Origin: Lentibacillus populi
GTDB taxonomy: Bacteria; Bacillota; Bacilli; Bacillales; Amphibacillaceae
DNA length: 64,000 nt
Assembly (NCBI GenBank): GCA_014642895.1
Contig: BMJD01000021.1
Location: 1-64,000, forward strand
Direction of reading: 5' to 3'
The notes beneath the pieces are model-generated. The model saw only the letters and a list, made by a program, of their open reading frames with translations, did no database searches and had not been told where the DNA came from. Positions 26,409 to 35,897 of this stretch are shown in pieces; positions within the stretch are counted from its first letter, which is position 1; the number at the start of each line of letters is the position of its first letter. A program made the position numbers and the translations under genes.

Positions 26409-27417
26409 AAAATTGGCGAATAAGCAAAATTTATCTTTTGGCGAGGTAAAAGAAGCGGCTTCCCAATGCTTTACGGACCAGATTTCTGATAGCGAAATTG
26501 GCGCATTTCTCATTGCTTTACGGGCTAAAGGGGAAACAGCTGAAGAAATAGCAGGACTTGTACAGATTATCCGTGAGCATTCATTACAAACAACAAACAG
26601 CATCCCAAACGCCATGGATAACTGCGGAACTGGCGGTGATGGCTCCAATAGCTTCAATATCAGTACTACCGCTGCATTTGTCATCGCGGGCGCTGGTGTT
26701 ACCGTTGCAAAGCATGGCAACCGCAGTATTTCCAGTAAAACCGGCAGTGCGGATGTTCTGGAGCAGTTAGGTATTTCGTTAGCTTTATCGAAGGAGCAGG
26801 TAGAAGAAATTTTAACCGAAAACCAAATCGCCTTTCTGTTTGCACCAAATGTCCATCCGAAAATTAAGCGATTTATGAAGGTTAGAATGGATTTGCGAAT
26901 TCCGACGATCTTCAATTTGATAGGACCATTAACAAATCCTGTTGAACTGAATACGCAATTACTCGGAGTGAATCGGCGTGATGTCCTGCCAATGATGGCG
27001 GAAACATTAAATAAACTTGGGCGTAAGCGCGCGATCGTTATTAATGGCGCGGGATACATGGATGAAGCATCACTCGCAGGTGATAACTACATTACATTGC
27101 TTGACAAAGGAACCATTACATCCTTTACCCTTCACCCAACTGAGGTGGGTCTGCCTGTTTATGACAACGGTCAAATCCGGGGTGGGGACGCGAAGCAAAA
27201 CGCTGAAATTTTATTGAGTGTTTTAAAAGGAAACCACGGTCCTCATCTGGACACAGTACTATTAAACGCTGGACTTGGTTTATATGCAAATGGTGCCGCA
27301 GCAACGATCCGTGAAGGTGTTACCATGGCTAAAGAAAGCATCATGTCGGGGGCCGCAATGGAGAAGCTGCAAAAACTAATCCAGTATAGTAAGAAGATAC
27401 CTAGTGAGGCGATATAA
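26392..27417 (+). CDS. trpD: Anthranilate phosphoribosyltransferase
   Basis: 341 residues. It attaches phosphoribose from PRPP to anthranilate. Motifs: NCGTGGDGSNSFNISTTAA (PRPP loop), KHGNRSISSKTGSADVLE, FLFAPNVHPKIKRFMKVR and FNLIGPLTNP, plus the C-terminal DEASLAGDNYITLL. Start ATG 26392 overlaps the end of trpG; the stop codon directly abuts the trpC ATG. Confidence 0.96.
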   Translation: MRNYLEKLANKQNLSFGEVKEAASQCFTDQISDSEIGAFLIALRAKGETAEEIAGLVQIIREHSLQTTNSIPNAMDNCGTGGDGSNSFNISTTAAFVIAGAGVTVAKHGNRSISSKTGSADVLEQLGISLALSKEQVEEILTENQIAFLFAPNVHPKIKRFMKVRMDLRIPTIFNLIGPLTNPVELNTQLLGVNRRDVLPMMAETLNKLGRKRAIVINGAGYMDEASLAGDNYITLLDKGTITSFTLHPTEVGLPVYDNGQIRGGDAKQNAEILLSVLKGNHGPHLDTVLLNAGLGLYANGAAATIREGVTMAKESIMSGAAMEKLQKLIQYSKKIPSEAI

Positions 27418-28218
27418 ATGACGATTTTAGATGAGATTTTGGAACAGAAGCAAAGGGAAATCGCACAATTAAAAGCATACGGAGGCGGGTTTCCCAGTAC
27501 ATCCGAACAAACAATACCTTCGATCAGACAGACGTTTGCGGAATCAAAGAACATGAATATAATTGCTGAGATTAAACGGGCATCGCCATCTAAAGGTGCG
27601 ATACAAATGGAGGTAGATCCAGTCAAACAGGCGAAGCGGTATGCACAATTAGGCGCTGGTGCCATTTCCATTTTGACCGATGAGACATTTTTTAAAGGAT
27701 CAATGGATGACCTGCGAGCGGTACGGGCAGCAGTTGACATCCCATTACTATGCAAGGATTTTATAATTGACCCTATCCAGATTGAACAGGCGAAAGCAGC
27801 TGGCGCGAATATTATTTTGCTTATCGTTGCCGCGTTGGATAAAGATCAACTAAGAAGCCTTTACAACTATGCGAAAAGCTTACAATTAGATATACTTTGT
27901 GAAGTGCATAACGAGAAGGAAATGCAGATCGCCGTGGAGCTTGATGCCGACATCATTGGGATCAACAACCGAAATTTGAAAACCTTTGAAGTTGACCTGC
28001 ATGTTACGAAAAAACTTGCACCAATGGTTGAAAATTCAGCTGCATTACTAATTGGCGAAAGCGGGGTCAAGTCTCGCACCGATGTGGAGCGATTGGAGGC
28101 CGCTGGTGTAAAAGGAATATTAGTTGGAGAAACGCTAATGTGTTCTAATAACCTGACGGAAACATTCCAGGATTTACGGATTTCACTCACGAAAGGGCGA
28201 TTGCCAAATGCTCGTTAA
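27418..28218 (+). CDS. trpC: Indole-3-glycerol-phosphate synthase
   Basis: 266-residue TIM barrel that closes the indole ring. The family signatures are present: IIAEIKRASPSKGAI (catalytic Glu/Lys), ISILTDETFFKGS, LLCKDFIIDPIQI, GINNRNLKTFEVD and LLIGESGVKS. A separate enzyme here, not fused to TrpF as in enterobacteria. GAGGCGA precedes the ATG; it overlaps trpF by 11 bp. Confidence 0.96.
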   Translation: MTILDEILEQKQREIAQLKAYGGGFPSTSEQTIPSIRQTFAESKNMNIIAEIKRASPSKGAIQMEVDPVKQAKRYAQLGAGAISILTDETFFKGSMDDLRAVRAAVDIPLLCKDFIIDPIQIEQAKAAGANIILLIVAALDKDQLRSLYNYAKSLQLDILCEVHNEKEMQIAVELDADIIGINNRNLKTFEVDLHVTKKLAPMVENSAALLIGESGVKSRTDVERLEAAGVKGILVGETLMCSNNLTETFQDLRISLTKGRLPNAR

Positions 28219-28840
28219 AATATGCGGAATTACAACGCAGGAAGCAGCGAATACAGCAGTTCAGGCGGGGGCAGATTTTATTGGTTTTGTTTTTGCTCCA
28301 AGCAAACGGCGGATAACACCGGCTAAAGCTGCCACCATAGCGGCGACACTTCCTTCGACAGTTAAAAAGGTTGGCGTTTTTGTCAATGAATCGTTGGAAG
28401 AAGTAAAAAAAATTGTTGAACAGGTTGGCCTTGATTATATTCAGTTACATGGAGATGAAACACCGGAGTATGCGAAAATCCTCGATATCCCGATTATAAA
28501 AGCATTTTCCGTGAATCCGGAAAATTTGGCGGCAATAAAGACATACCCATGTGATTACTATTTACTGGACAGCCCAAAAGGTGCAAATCGCGGTGGAAAC
28601 GGCACAACTTTTGACTGGGATTTGCTTGCAAAGGTAAATCTGGAACCAGAAAAAATTATCCTTGCTGGCGGGCTCCATCCAGATAATGTACAGGATGCAA
28701 TTGCAGCTGCCCGCCCTGCCGGTGTTGACGTTTCAAGTGGAGTGGAAACAGATGGCCAGAAAGACTTAGCTAAAATCAAACAATTTATCACAAATGTAAA
28801 ACGAAAGGATGAGCACATTGACCACATACGCAATGCCTGA
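28208..28840 (+). CDS. trpF: Phosphoribosylanthranilate isomerase
   Basis: 210-residue TIM barrel catalysing the Amadori rearrangement to CdRP. The start VKICGITT carries the catalytic Cys, GFVFAPSKR follows, then [30 protein letters not shown] with the catalytic Asp, [11 protein letters not shown] and [10 protein letters not shown]. It overlaps trpC at the 5' end and trpB at the 3' end by a few codons each, a sign of translational coupling. Confidence 0.95.
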   Translation: MLVKICGITTQEAANTAVQAGADFIGFVFAPSKRRITPAKAATIAATLPSTVKKVGVFVNESLEEVKKIVEQVGLDYIQLHGDETPEYAKILDIPIIKAFSVNPENLAAIKTYPCDYYLLDSPKGANRGGNGTTFDWDLLAKVNLEPEKIILAGGLHPDNVQDAIAAARPAGVDVSSGVETDGQKDLAKIKQFITNVKRKDEHIDHIRNA

Positions 28841-30023
28841 CAAACAAGGACGTTACGGAAAATTTGGCGGCAGGTTTGTTCCGGAACTATTAATGCCTGC
28901 TTTGTTAGAATTAGAGGAAGCCTATGAAAAGGCAATGAAGGATCCTGACTTTACGGAGGAACTAGACTATTATTTAAAGCAGTATGTTGGACGGGAAACG
29001 CCATTGTATTATGCAGAAAACATCAGCAAACAGCTTGGCGGACCAAAAATCTATTTGAAACGGGAAGACTTAAACCATACTGGCGCACACAAAATTAACA
29101 ATACAGTTGGTCAGGCATTACTAACCAAACGAATGGGAAAACGAAAAGTTGTAGCAGAAACGGGTGCCGGTCAGCATGGCGTCGCTACTGCTACGGTTTG
29201 TGCATTGCTCGGCTTGGAATGTGTCGTATTTATGGGCGAGGAAGATATTCGCCGGCAAAAGCTGAATGTTTTCCGAATGGAATTGCTTGGCGCTAAGGTC
29301 GAAAGTGTTTCACAAGGCAGCGGCACATTAAAAGACGCTGTCAATGAAGCACTGCGCTACTGGGTCAGTCATGTAGAAGATACACATTATATTTTAGGAT
29401 CCGTTGTTGGTCCGCACCCTTTTCCAAAAATCGTCCGTGATCTGCAATCCGTCATTGGCGCCGAAACGAGAAAACAAATGCTGGAACAGACTGAAAAACT
29501 GCCAGATGCGGTTGTCGCATGTGTCGGCGGCGGCAGTAACGCGATGGGCATGTTTTATCCGTTTATCCAGGATGAAACCGTAAAGCTGTATGGCGTTGAG
29601 GCAGGCGGTGCCGGAATTACAACCAATAAGCATGCAGCAACGTTAACTGCGGGAAATCTTGGTGTTTTACATGGGACGATGACACATTTATTGCAGGATA
29701 TGCACGGACAAATCCAAGAAGCCTTCTCCATTTCGGCAGGCCTGGATTATCCGGGGGTTGGACCGGAACATAGTCATCTGCACGATACTTCACGCGTAAC
29801 CTATACGTCCATTACCGATAAAGAAGCGTTAGAGGCATTCCAGTATTTATCTAAAATAGAAGGTATTATTCCGGCCTTGGAAAGTGCCCATGCTGTTGCG
29901 TATACAATGAAACTGGCAAAAGAAATGGAGCCGGACCAATCACTAGCCATTTGTCTATCAGGTCGTGGCGATAAAGATGTTGAACAAGTAAAAGCTGCAT
30001 TGGAGGGAAACAAAAATGGGTAA
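28818..30023 (+). CDS. trpB: Tryptophan synthase beta subunit
   Basis: About 401 residues, PLP enzyme joining indole and serine. The Schiff-base lysine lies in [11 protein letters not shown], the phosphate loop is [10 protein letters not shown], and [26 protein letters not shown] and LSGRGDKD are all typical of TrpB1. An ATG at 28809 is in frame, but its only purine-rich stretch touches the codon; AAAGGA with an 8-base gap favours TTG 28818. Both lie inside the end of trpF. It overlaps trpA by 8 bp. Confidence 0.94.
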   Translation: MTTYAMPDKQGRYGKFGGRFVPELLMPALLELEEAYEKAMKDPDFTEELDYYLKQYVGRETPLYYAENISKQLGGPKIYLKREDLNHTGAHKINNTVGQALLTKRMGKRKVVAETGAGQHGVATATVCALLGLECVVFMGEEDIRRQKLNVFRMELLGAKVESVSQGSGTLKDAVNEALRYWVSHVEDTHYILGSVVGPHPFPKIVRDLQSVIGAETRKQMLEQTEKLPDAVVACVGGGSNAMGMFYPFIQDETVKLYGVEAGGAGITTNKHAATLTAGNLGVLHGTMTHLLQDMHGQIQEAFSISAGLDYPGVGPEHSHLHDTSRVTYTSITDKEALEAFQYLSKIEGIIPALESAHAVAYTMKLAKEMEPDQSLAICLSGRGDKDVEQVKAALEGNKNG

Positions 30024-30822
30024 GCAACGTATTGAAGAAGTTTTTCAGGATAAATTAGCCGCTGGACAAAAATTGTTTGTTCCCTATATTATGGCTGGTG
30101 ACGGTGGACTGGATATTTTAGAGGAACGTTTGCTGTTTTTGGAGGAATGCGGTGCTTCTGCGGTAGAGCTTGGTATCCCCTTTTCTGATCCAGTAGCAGA
30201 CGGTCCAACCATTCAAGATGCAGGAATCCGGGCGTTACGTAACGGGACAACGCTCACTTCTGTTTTCGAGACACTAGAAGGCTTTAGGAACAAGCTTAGC
30301 ATGCCAATTATATTTATGGCCTATTTAAATCCAATCTATAAATATGGTATTGAAAAGTTTGCGGCAGATTGTGAAAAAGCAGGCGTCGATGGGTTGATTA
30401 TTCCTGATTTGCCGCTTGAAGAAGAAGCACTTGTGGTTGACTATTTACAGGAAAAGTCGATCGCATTGATTCGTTTGGCCGCTTTAACCAGTCCGGAAGA
30501 ACGCCTTCGGGAAATAGCCAAACGGACAGAAGGCTTTTTATACGCTGTTTCGGTTACAGGTACGACCGGAGCAAGAGCCGCTCATCAGGCGAATGTAATA
30601 AACTATTTACGGGATCTGAAAGAAATAACCGATGTTCCTGTTTTGGCGGGATTTGGCGTGTCAAACCCGGAACAGGGAAGGGAATTGGGATCAGCTTGTG
30701 ATGGGGTTATTGTTGGAAGTAAAATCGTGGAATTGTTATATCAAGATAAGATCGATGAGGTTAAACGGTTAATCCAGGGAAGTATCTATAATACAAGCAT
30801 TAGCAGTTCCAGTACTCGCTAA
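30016..30822 (+). CDS. trpA: Tryptophan synthase alpha subunit
   Basis: 268-residue TIM barrel cleaving indole-3-glycerol phosphate. The catalytic Glu is in [15 protein letters not shown] (with the active-site Asp close by), and [23 protein letters not shown] and GFGVSNPEQ mark the family. GGAGGG lies eight bases ahead of ATG 30016. Last gene of the operon; a strong terminator follows 3 bp after the stop. Confidence 0.95.
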   Translation: MGKQRIEEVFQDKLAAGQKLFVPYIMAGDGGLDILEERLLFLEECGASAVELGIPFSDPVADGPTIQDAGIRALRNGTTLTSVFETLEGFRNKLSMPIIFMAYLNPIYKYGIEKFAADCEKAGVDGLIIPDLPLEEEALVVDYLQEKSIALIRLAALTSPEERLREIAKRTEGFLYAVSVTGTTGARAAHQANVINYLRDLKEITDVPVLAGFGVSNPEQGRELGSACDGVIVGSKIVELLYQDKIDEVKRLIQGSIYNTSISSSSTR

Positions 30823-30824
30823 AG

Positions 30825-30876
30825 AAAAAAGTGCATCTACATGCTGAAATAGACAGCAGTAGATGTACTTTTTTAT
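30825..30876 (+). terminator. trp operon terminator
   Basis: AAAAGTGCATCTAC and GTAGATGTACTTTT arms plus an inner TGCTG/CAGCA extension, ending in a T-run. Confidence 0.88.
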
Positions 30877-30981
30877 AAAAGTGAAACATTTCCCCCGCCT
30901 ATTATATTTTTAGAAGCAACGTTTAAATTACCTGGAAATAGGCAAAATAGTAATAACAATGATACATTGGAGGAGTTAGGA

Positions 30982-31509
30982 TTGAAACGCTTCATTCAGA
31001 TTATTTTTACACTATCAATTGCATTATTATTAGCTGCATGCGCCAGCCAGCAAAATGATAATGGCGGGGCCTCTGATAACGACAATGCCGCTTCCAACAA
31101 TCAAGCCCAAAATAGTAATCCGAAACAACCAGATAATACGATGAATAACAACGATAGCAACACAGATATGTCCGAAAAAATGGGGCAACTGGATTATACT
31201 GATATCGAATTGGAAGTTGGCTATGGCAAGAATCAAGAATATGAGGCAGAAATTGAACGGGAGCACAACTCTGAGTTCATTGATGCAAAAATAGAGGATT
31301 CGGTGAATGATGTTTATGAAAAGGGTGAAGAGGCCTTTAATGACCTATATCCAAAAGTCAAAAAACTTTCCATTACTCAAGACACGAAAAAAGACGATGC
31401 AATTAGTCAGGTCTTAAAAGCGTTTGACCTGCCAGATGATTACACCAAATTCGAAGTCGAAATTACCTTTAAAGATAATACGAAACTTGAATTTGAGGAC
31501 AGAAAGTAG
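30982..31509 (+). CDS. YusW-like lipoprotein
   Basis: About 175 residues. A lipoprotein signal (MKRFIQIIFTLSIALLLAAC) is followed by an Asn/Gln/Asp-rich, low-complexity tether of about 45 residues. The C-terminal domain, from about 70 on, ends in LKAFDLPDDYTKFEVEITFKDNTKLEFED, which I associate with the YusW-like family of Bacillaceae. Function unknown. A TTG at 30967 is in frame, but GGAGGAG lies six bases before TTG 30982, which gives a proper signal peptide. Confidence 0.75.
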   Translation: MKRFIQIIFTLSIALLLAACASQQNDNGGASDNDNAASNNQAQNSNPKQPDNTMNNNDSNTDMSEKMGQLDYTDIELEVGYGKNQEYEAEIEREHNSEFIDAKIEDSVNDVYEKGEEAFNDLYPKVKKLSITQDTKKDDAISQVLKAFDLPDDYTKFEVEITFKDNTKLEFEDRK

Positions 31510-31510
31510 T

Positions 31511-31541
31511 AAAAAGGTCTTCCTTGACGGAGACCTTTTTT
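31511..31541. terminator. Convergent terminator, YusW-like / ylmA-like genes
   Basis: AAAAAGGTCT and AGACCTTTTTT arms around TCCTTGACGG. A- and T-runs on both sides make it bidirectional. Confidence 0.85.
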
Positions 31542-31557
31542 GCTTTTGATTCCGCAA

Positions 31558-32334
31558 TTAAAGCGTCATCCACGCCCGATCGTTACTCCAGTCAATTTGG
31601 ACAGGCAAATCAAAAAAACGTGATAAATGTCCGCCGGTTAACATTTCTTCCCTTTTCCCTTTCGCATAAACTGTTCCCTGCTTTAATAATAGGGTGTGCG
31701 TGAAAACAGGTAATATTTCTTCTATATGATGGGTTACAAACAGGATCGTTGGTGCATTCTCCTGTACAGCTAATTGATTAACGGAAGACATTAGCTCCTC
31801 ACGGGAAATAAAATCAAGACCGTTCGTCGGCTCATCTAATATCAATAACTCTGGTGATCCCATTAAACCACGTGCGATAAGAATCTTTTGCTTCTCCCCC
31901 TGCGAACAGGTTTGATAGGTTCTTCCTAGCAAATGACTGCATTGAAGCTGCTCCATAAGCTTGCAGGCTTTTACAACATCAGCTTCTGTTGGATTTTCGT
32001 ACAACCCGATGGAAGCAAATTTCCCGCTAACGATTATATCTTCGACGGTCTCTAGCCCCTTCATTCTTTCTTGAAGGGAGGAACTGACCCAGCCAATTGA
32101 TTTCCGTAATTCCCGAATATCAGTTTGTCCAAACGGTTTCCCCAATACACTAACCTTTCCCGTCGTCGGCCAAATGTAGCCGTTTATCATATTTAATAAT
32201 GTCGTTTTTCCAGAACCATTCAGTCCAAGAATTGCCCAGTGTTCCCCTCTTGAGACCCCCCAACTGATATCCGATATAATCGTTTCCCCGTGCCTTTTCC
32301 ATGAAATATTCTGTATATCTACTATTTTGTCCAA
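31558..32334 (-). CDS. ABC transporter ATP-binding protein, YlmA-like
   Basis: 258 residues, one ABC domain: Walker A GLNGSGKTTLL (about 37-47), signature CSQGEKQK, Walker B LLILDEPTNGLD, H-loop FVTHHIEE. The unusual signature CSQGE and the ending resemble YlmA of Bacillus subtilis and ModF-type single proteins encoded without a permease. No permease gene is adjacent, so the partner and substrate are unknown. It overlaps no neighbour and shares a terminator with the lipoprotein gene. Confidence 0.8.
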   Translation of the reverse strand: MDKIVDIQNISWKRHGETIISDISWGVSRGEHWAILGLNGSGKTTLLNMINGYIWPTTGKVSVLGKPFGQTDIRELRKSIGWVSSSLQERMKGLETVEDIIVSGKFASIGLYENPTEADVVKACKLMEQLQCSHLLGRTYQTCSQGEKQKILIARGLMGSPELLILDEPTNGLDFISREELMSSVNQLAVQENAPTILFVTHHIEEILPVFTHTLLLKQGTVYAKGKREEMLTGGHLSRFFDLPVQIDWSNDRAWMTL

Positions 32335-32545
32335 TGCTGTCCTTCCCCTCTCTAGCCGCCCATTCTTCTAATCTAGCATATGATGAATTTCTTATATACT
32401 ACATTTGGTTTGGGAGAAAAACAAATTATTCGAATTATTGCATGGATTTGAGAAGACAATTATCAGATTCATTATTGGCTGAGATAAAACTGCGATATAT
32501 AGCAGACATTCAGACTTTCGTTTGAGTGTCTGCTATTAATAAACA

Positions 32546-33408
32546 TCACTTCTTCACAATTGGAATCCAAATTTCACAACAATGATCCTCAGCCGTTACA
32601 TCGCCATTTGGCGGGTAAGCTTCTATTTCCGGTGCATCAACATGCTCATACCCGGTTGAGGGAAACCATTCGGAAAAAATACGATCCCATATCTTTTCAA
32701 TCGCATGCGGCACCGGACCGATCGCCTGGAAAACCCCCACGTTGATGCCGGAATCTCCTTTTCCTCCCAATCGGAAGGAACCGCTTGATTACTCCGTTCA
32801 GCACAAATAAAATAAGTTAATTCTTCTTGCTGTTTATCAAATTCCATACATACACCAAGTAATCCCATTGAACCACAATCGTTTACGAGCTTCTCCGTAA
32901 ATCCGTTCCTGTTCGATTCATCCCAAAAAGCTGGAATATCACGATGGTTTTGACCATCAATTGTTGCCGTACGTATTCCTTTTCCAACAACCCGAAACGC
33001 TTCCTTCTCAACAATTCTGTAATTCATTTCTTCATCACCCTTTAATTGAATTTGAAAAGAGAGACGAGGGAATGCCTTCAACGATTGATTGTAACGGCGT
33101 GCGGCTGATGGACTTAAACCATGCAGTTTACGAAACGCCTTGGAAAATGACTCCGGAGTCTCGTAGCCATACTTATACGCAATCTCAATTACTTTGCTTT
33201 TCGAATGCGTTAATTCCTGAGCAGCCAAGGTTAATCTTCGGCGTCTGATATAATCAGCAACGGTCACACCCGTCAACATATGAAACATTCGCTGAAAATG
33301 AAATCTAGACATACATGCAACCATTGCCACATGTTCAATAGGGAGGTCAGCGTCTAAATTTTTCTCAATGTAATCAATGCTGGCAATCATTCGCTGCAAC
33401 CCTTCCAT
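32546..33408 (-). pseudogene. AraC-family regulator with GyrI-like domain, frameshifted
   Basis: The N-terminal part has two AraC helix-turn-helix units (IEHVAMVACMSRFHFQRMFH; VIEIAYKYGYETPESFSKAFRK), then a GyrI/effector-binding domain. The frame is lost within TGGGGGTTTT near 32734-32738: upstream reads EIPASTW, and the proper continuation VFQAIGPVPHAIEKIWDRIF ... IWIPIVKK is found one frame over. One missing G in the G-run explains it. It could be a true pseudogene or a sequencing error. AAAGGAGAG before ATG 33408 gives the start. Confidence 0.85.
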
Positions 33409-33633
33409 AATCGTTCTCTCCTTTCTTAATGCAACTTTATCAGGTGACAATTCTTCTTTCCTGTTCATCTGTGCTTTTTAAAGACATGTCTTTGATCAAA
33501 GGTTGTTAATCCTGGAATCGTTAACTTTTATTATACCGTAAGAAGGTAATCCAAACAGCTAAAATTTCCAATTTGCTTTACAATCTGTATGAATCCCTTT
33601 ACCATATAAATAGTTTAAAAAATATCAACAAAT

Positions 33634-33798
33634 TCACTAGGGGAGCTTTCAAGAGCTGAGAAGAACATTTTCGTTCTGACCCTTTGCACCCGATCTAGGT
33701 AATACCAGCGTGGGGAAGTGTAGCTGTATGTAACATGGAACTAATTGTACATACAACCAAAGCTGCATTCCACTGGGGAGCGGTTTTTGTTTTTTTAT
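33634..33798 (+). ncRNA. TPP riboswitch (THI element) with terminator
   Basis: The aptamer (33634-33720) has AGGGGAGC, the GCTGAGA motif at 33655, GACCCTTTGCACCCGATCTAGGTAATACC split across 33678-33706, and GCGTGGGGAAGTG closing P1. Downstream, GTGTAGCTGTATG pairs back with CATACAACC...AGCTGCATTC, then a T-rich run (33783-33797) forms the terminator. High TPP should stop transcription. The next gene, 50 bp on, is lipM, not a thiamine gene. Confidence 0.92.
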
Positions 33799-33851
33799 CA
33801 CCCTTCCACGTATTTCAGGACATAACATAACAAAACGAGGAGGCGATACAT

Positions 33852-34682
33852 GTGCGTGATGAATGGGGATTTATCGATACTGGGATACACGATGCCATAG
33901 TGAATATGGCGTTGGATGAGTTGTTGCTTCATTGGCATAGTGAGGGGAAAACACCTCCAATTTTACGTTTCTATCAATGGTCTGCACCAAGCCTGTCCGT
34001 TGGCTATTTTCAGAATGTTGATAAAGCAATTGATTTACCAGCATTAGATCGTTATCAGGTTCCACTCGTTCGACGGTTGACTGGAGGAAGCGCTGTTTTG
34101 CATGATGATGAGCTAACTTACAGCATCATTATTGCGGAAGATAAGCCCTATATCCCGGCTTCAGTTGGAGAAGCTTATTACATACTATCGAAGGGGATTT
34201 TTGCAGGGTATGAAAAGCTCGGGATTACAGTAAATTATGCGGAAACAACGAAATCAAACAAGAGCCGTTCTGCCGTATGCTTTGAAAAACCTGCATTATA
34301 TGAATTAATGGTGAATGGAAAGAAAATATCTGGAAATGCACAAACTCGTCAAAAAGGAGTACTGCTGCAGCACGGGTCGATACCACGATCGATTGATAAA
34401 ATCATGCTTTTCGATCTGTTCCGTTTTCCGAGCGAAGAACTACGGGAAAGAAACAGAAGGGCATTTGATAAGAAAGCAACAACGATCAGTCAAGAGTCTA
34501 ATGTACCTATTTCAATTGACACCATGAAAGACGCGTTTAAAACAGGATTTGAAACAGGAGTAGACATAGAACTATTTCCATTTGCATTAACCAATGAGCA
34601 ATGGGATGAAGTATACCAGCTTGCTGAGAAGAAATACAACACAAACGAATGGAACTTCAAACATCAATTAAGGAGCGTGTAA
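33852..34682 (+). CDS. lipM: Octanoyl-[acyl carrier protein]:GcvH octanoyltransferase
   Basis: 276 residues of the lipoate ligase/biotin ligase fold. It moves octanoyl from ACP to GcvH to start lipoate synthesis. [18 protein letters not shown] is the conserved acyl-binding loop, and Cys143 in [13 protein letters not shown] corresponds to the LipM acyl-thioester cysteine; the absence of an ATP site separates it from LplA. GTG 33852 is preceded by GAGGAGGCG. It ends one base before lipA, so the two form an operon, apparently behind the TPP riboswitch. Confidence 0.88.
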   Translation: MRDEWGFIDTGIHDAIVNMALDELLLHWHSEGKTPPILRFYQWSAPSLSVGYFQNVDKAIDLPALDRYQVPLVRRLTGGSAVLHDDELTYSIIIAEDKPYIPASVGEAYYILSKGIFAGYEKLGITVNYAETTKSNKSRSAVCFEKPALYELMVNGKKISGNAQTRQKGVLLQHGSIPRSIDKIMLFDLFRFPSEELRERNRRAFDKKATTISQESNVPISIDTMKDAFKTGFETGVDIELFPFALTNEQWDEVYQLAEKKYNTNEWNFKHQLRSV

Positions 34683-34683
34683 A

Positions 34684-35643
34684 ATGGCTAAACAAGAAGA
34701 ATACATACGAAAACCGGAATGGCTGAAAACAAAAATCAATACAAACCAATCCTATCGAGGCCTTAAAAAGTTAATGCGCGATAAAAAGTTAAACACCGTT
34801 TGCGAAGAAGCCCGCTGCCCGAATATCCACGAATGCTGGAGTGAGCGTAAAACGGCAACATTTATGATTTTAGGGGATACGTGTACACGCGGCTGCCGCT
34901 TTTGTGCAGTAAAAACCGGGTTACCTAATGAGCTTGATTGGGGGGAACCTGCACGGGTCGCTGAATCCGTGGCTATTATGGGATTAAAGCATGTGGTAGT
35001 TACAGCAGTAGCGCGGGATGATTTGAATGATGGTGGGGCAGCCGTATTTGCTGAAACGGTTCGAGCCATTCGCCGGGAGAACCCTGGCTGTACCATTGAA
35101 ATCCTTCCATCCGATATGAAGGGTGATTATGATAGCCTTCATACATTAATGGATAGTAAGCCGGATATTTTTAACCATAACATTGAAACCGTACGCCGAT
35201 TAACGAAGCGTGTCCGCGCACGGGCGATGTATGATCGTTCCCTGCAATTGCTGCAGCGTGTTAAAGAGATTGCCCCAAACACACCAACGAAATCAAGTAT
35301 TATGGTGGGGCTTGGAGAAGAAAAAGAAGAAATTATTCAGGCTATGGATGATCTCTTGGCACACGATGTGGACATTATGACAATCGGGCAATACTTACAG
35401 CCAACGAAAAAACACTTGAAGGTAGAGCGCTATTACCACCCGGATGAGTTTGCCGAGCTAAAGGAAATTGCTTTGGAGAAAGGCTTCCGTCACTGTGAGT
35501 CAGGCCCACTTGTCCGCTCGTCCTATCATGCAGATGAACAAGTATCGCAAGCATCCGCCCAACGCAGAATTGATTATATGAAAGGCTATGAGAAGCAAGA
35601 AAATAAAAAAGTGGATTTTCAAGTAGAGATGTTTCAAAAATAA
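34684..35643 (+). CDS. lipA: Lipoyl synthase
   Basis: 319-residue radical-SAM enzyme that inserts the two sulfurs into protein-bound octanoyl chains. Both iron-sulfur sites are visible: [13 protein letters not shown] (auxiliary cluster, Cys40/45/51) and CTRGCRFC (SAM cluster, Cys66/70/73). The C-terminal RSSYHAD has the serine that ligates the auxiliary cluster. It is in an operon with lipM. Downstream lies the 21-bp repeat array, with no terminator until 35848. Confidence 0.96.
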   Translation: MAKQEEYIRKPEWLKTKINTNQSYRGLKKLMRDKKLNTVCEEARCPNIHECWSERKTATFMILGDTCTRGCRFCAVKTGLPNELDWGEPARVAESVAIMGLKHVVVTAVARDDLNDGGAAVFAETVRAIRRENPGCTIEILPSDMKGDYDSLHTLMDSKPDIFNHNIETVRRLTKRVRARAMYDRSLQLLQRVKEIAPNTPTKSSIMVGLGEEKEEIIQAMDDLLAHDVDIMTIGQYLQPTKKHLKVERYYHPDEFAELKEIALEKGFRHCESGPLVRSSYHADEQVSQASAQRRIDYMKGYEKQENKKVDFQVEMFQK

Positions 35644-35651
35644 GTATTGTA

Positions 35652-35820
35652 CTCGATTGATTTGAGCTTCACTTGATGGAATTTGGCTTGTGCTCGATCG
35701 TTTTTTAACGGCACTCGATCGACTCTGGCTTGCGCCCGGTCAATTCTGAACGGCACTCAATCGATGTTGGATTGTACCCATCGATTTTGAACGGCACTCG
35801 ATCGATTCTACGTTGCGCTG
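35652..35820. repeat. 21-bp tandem array, CTCGATCG core (copy C)
   Basis: Cores start at 35652, 35672, 35693, 35714, 35735, 35756, 35777 and 35797, i.e. every 21 bp with two 20-bp steps. Flanks alternate between TTGTGC...TTTTAAC and GGCACT...CTGGC types, a 42-bp higher-order unit. It lies between the convergent lipA and P-type ATPase genes. Confidence 0.82.
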
Positions 35821-35847
35821 CCTTAATAGATTGTGCGCTCATATATA

Positions 35848-35893
35848 GTGGAGGCTGTCATGCAAAAGGTACTTCGATAACATGACAGCCACT
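35848..35893. terminator. Convergent terminator, lipA / P-type ATPase
   Basis: AGTGGAGGCTGTCATG and CATGACAGCCACT arms (one bulged base pair region) around a 20-base loop. T-runs are weak; the long stem makes it convincing. Confidence 0.65.
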
Positions 35894-35897
35894 ACAT

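Noticed and set aside
26400..27059. A 219-codon frame antisense to trpD.
   Set aside because: A shadow of the trpD codons; composition is Ser/Ile-rich without domain features.
33852..34682. Annotation of this gene as lipoate-protein ligase LplA.
   Set aside because: It lacks the ligase nucleotide-binding and C-terminal accessory domain, has the LipM cysteine, and is paired with lipA.
35652..35820. Possible CRISPR array.
   Set aside because: The units are 21 bp in total, drift throughout, and have no conserved repeat separated by unique spacers; no cas gene is near.
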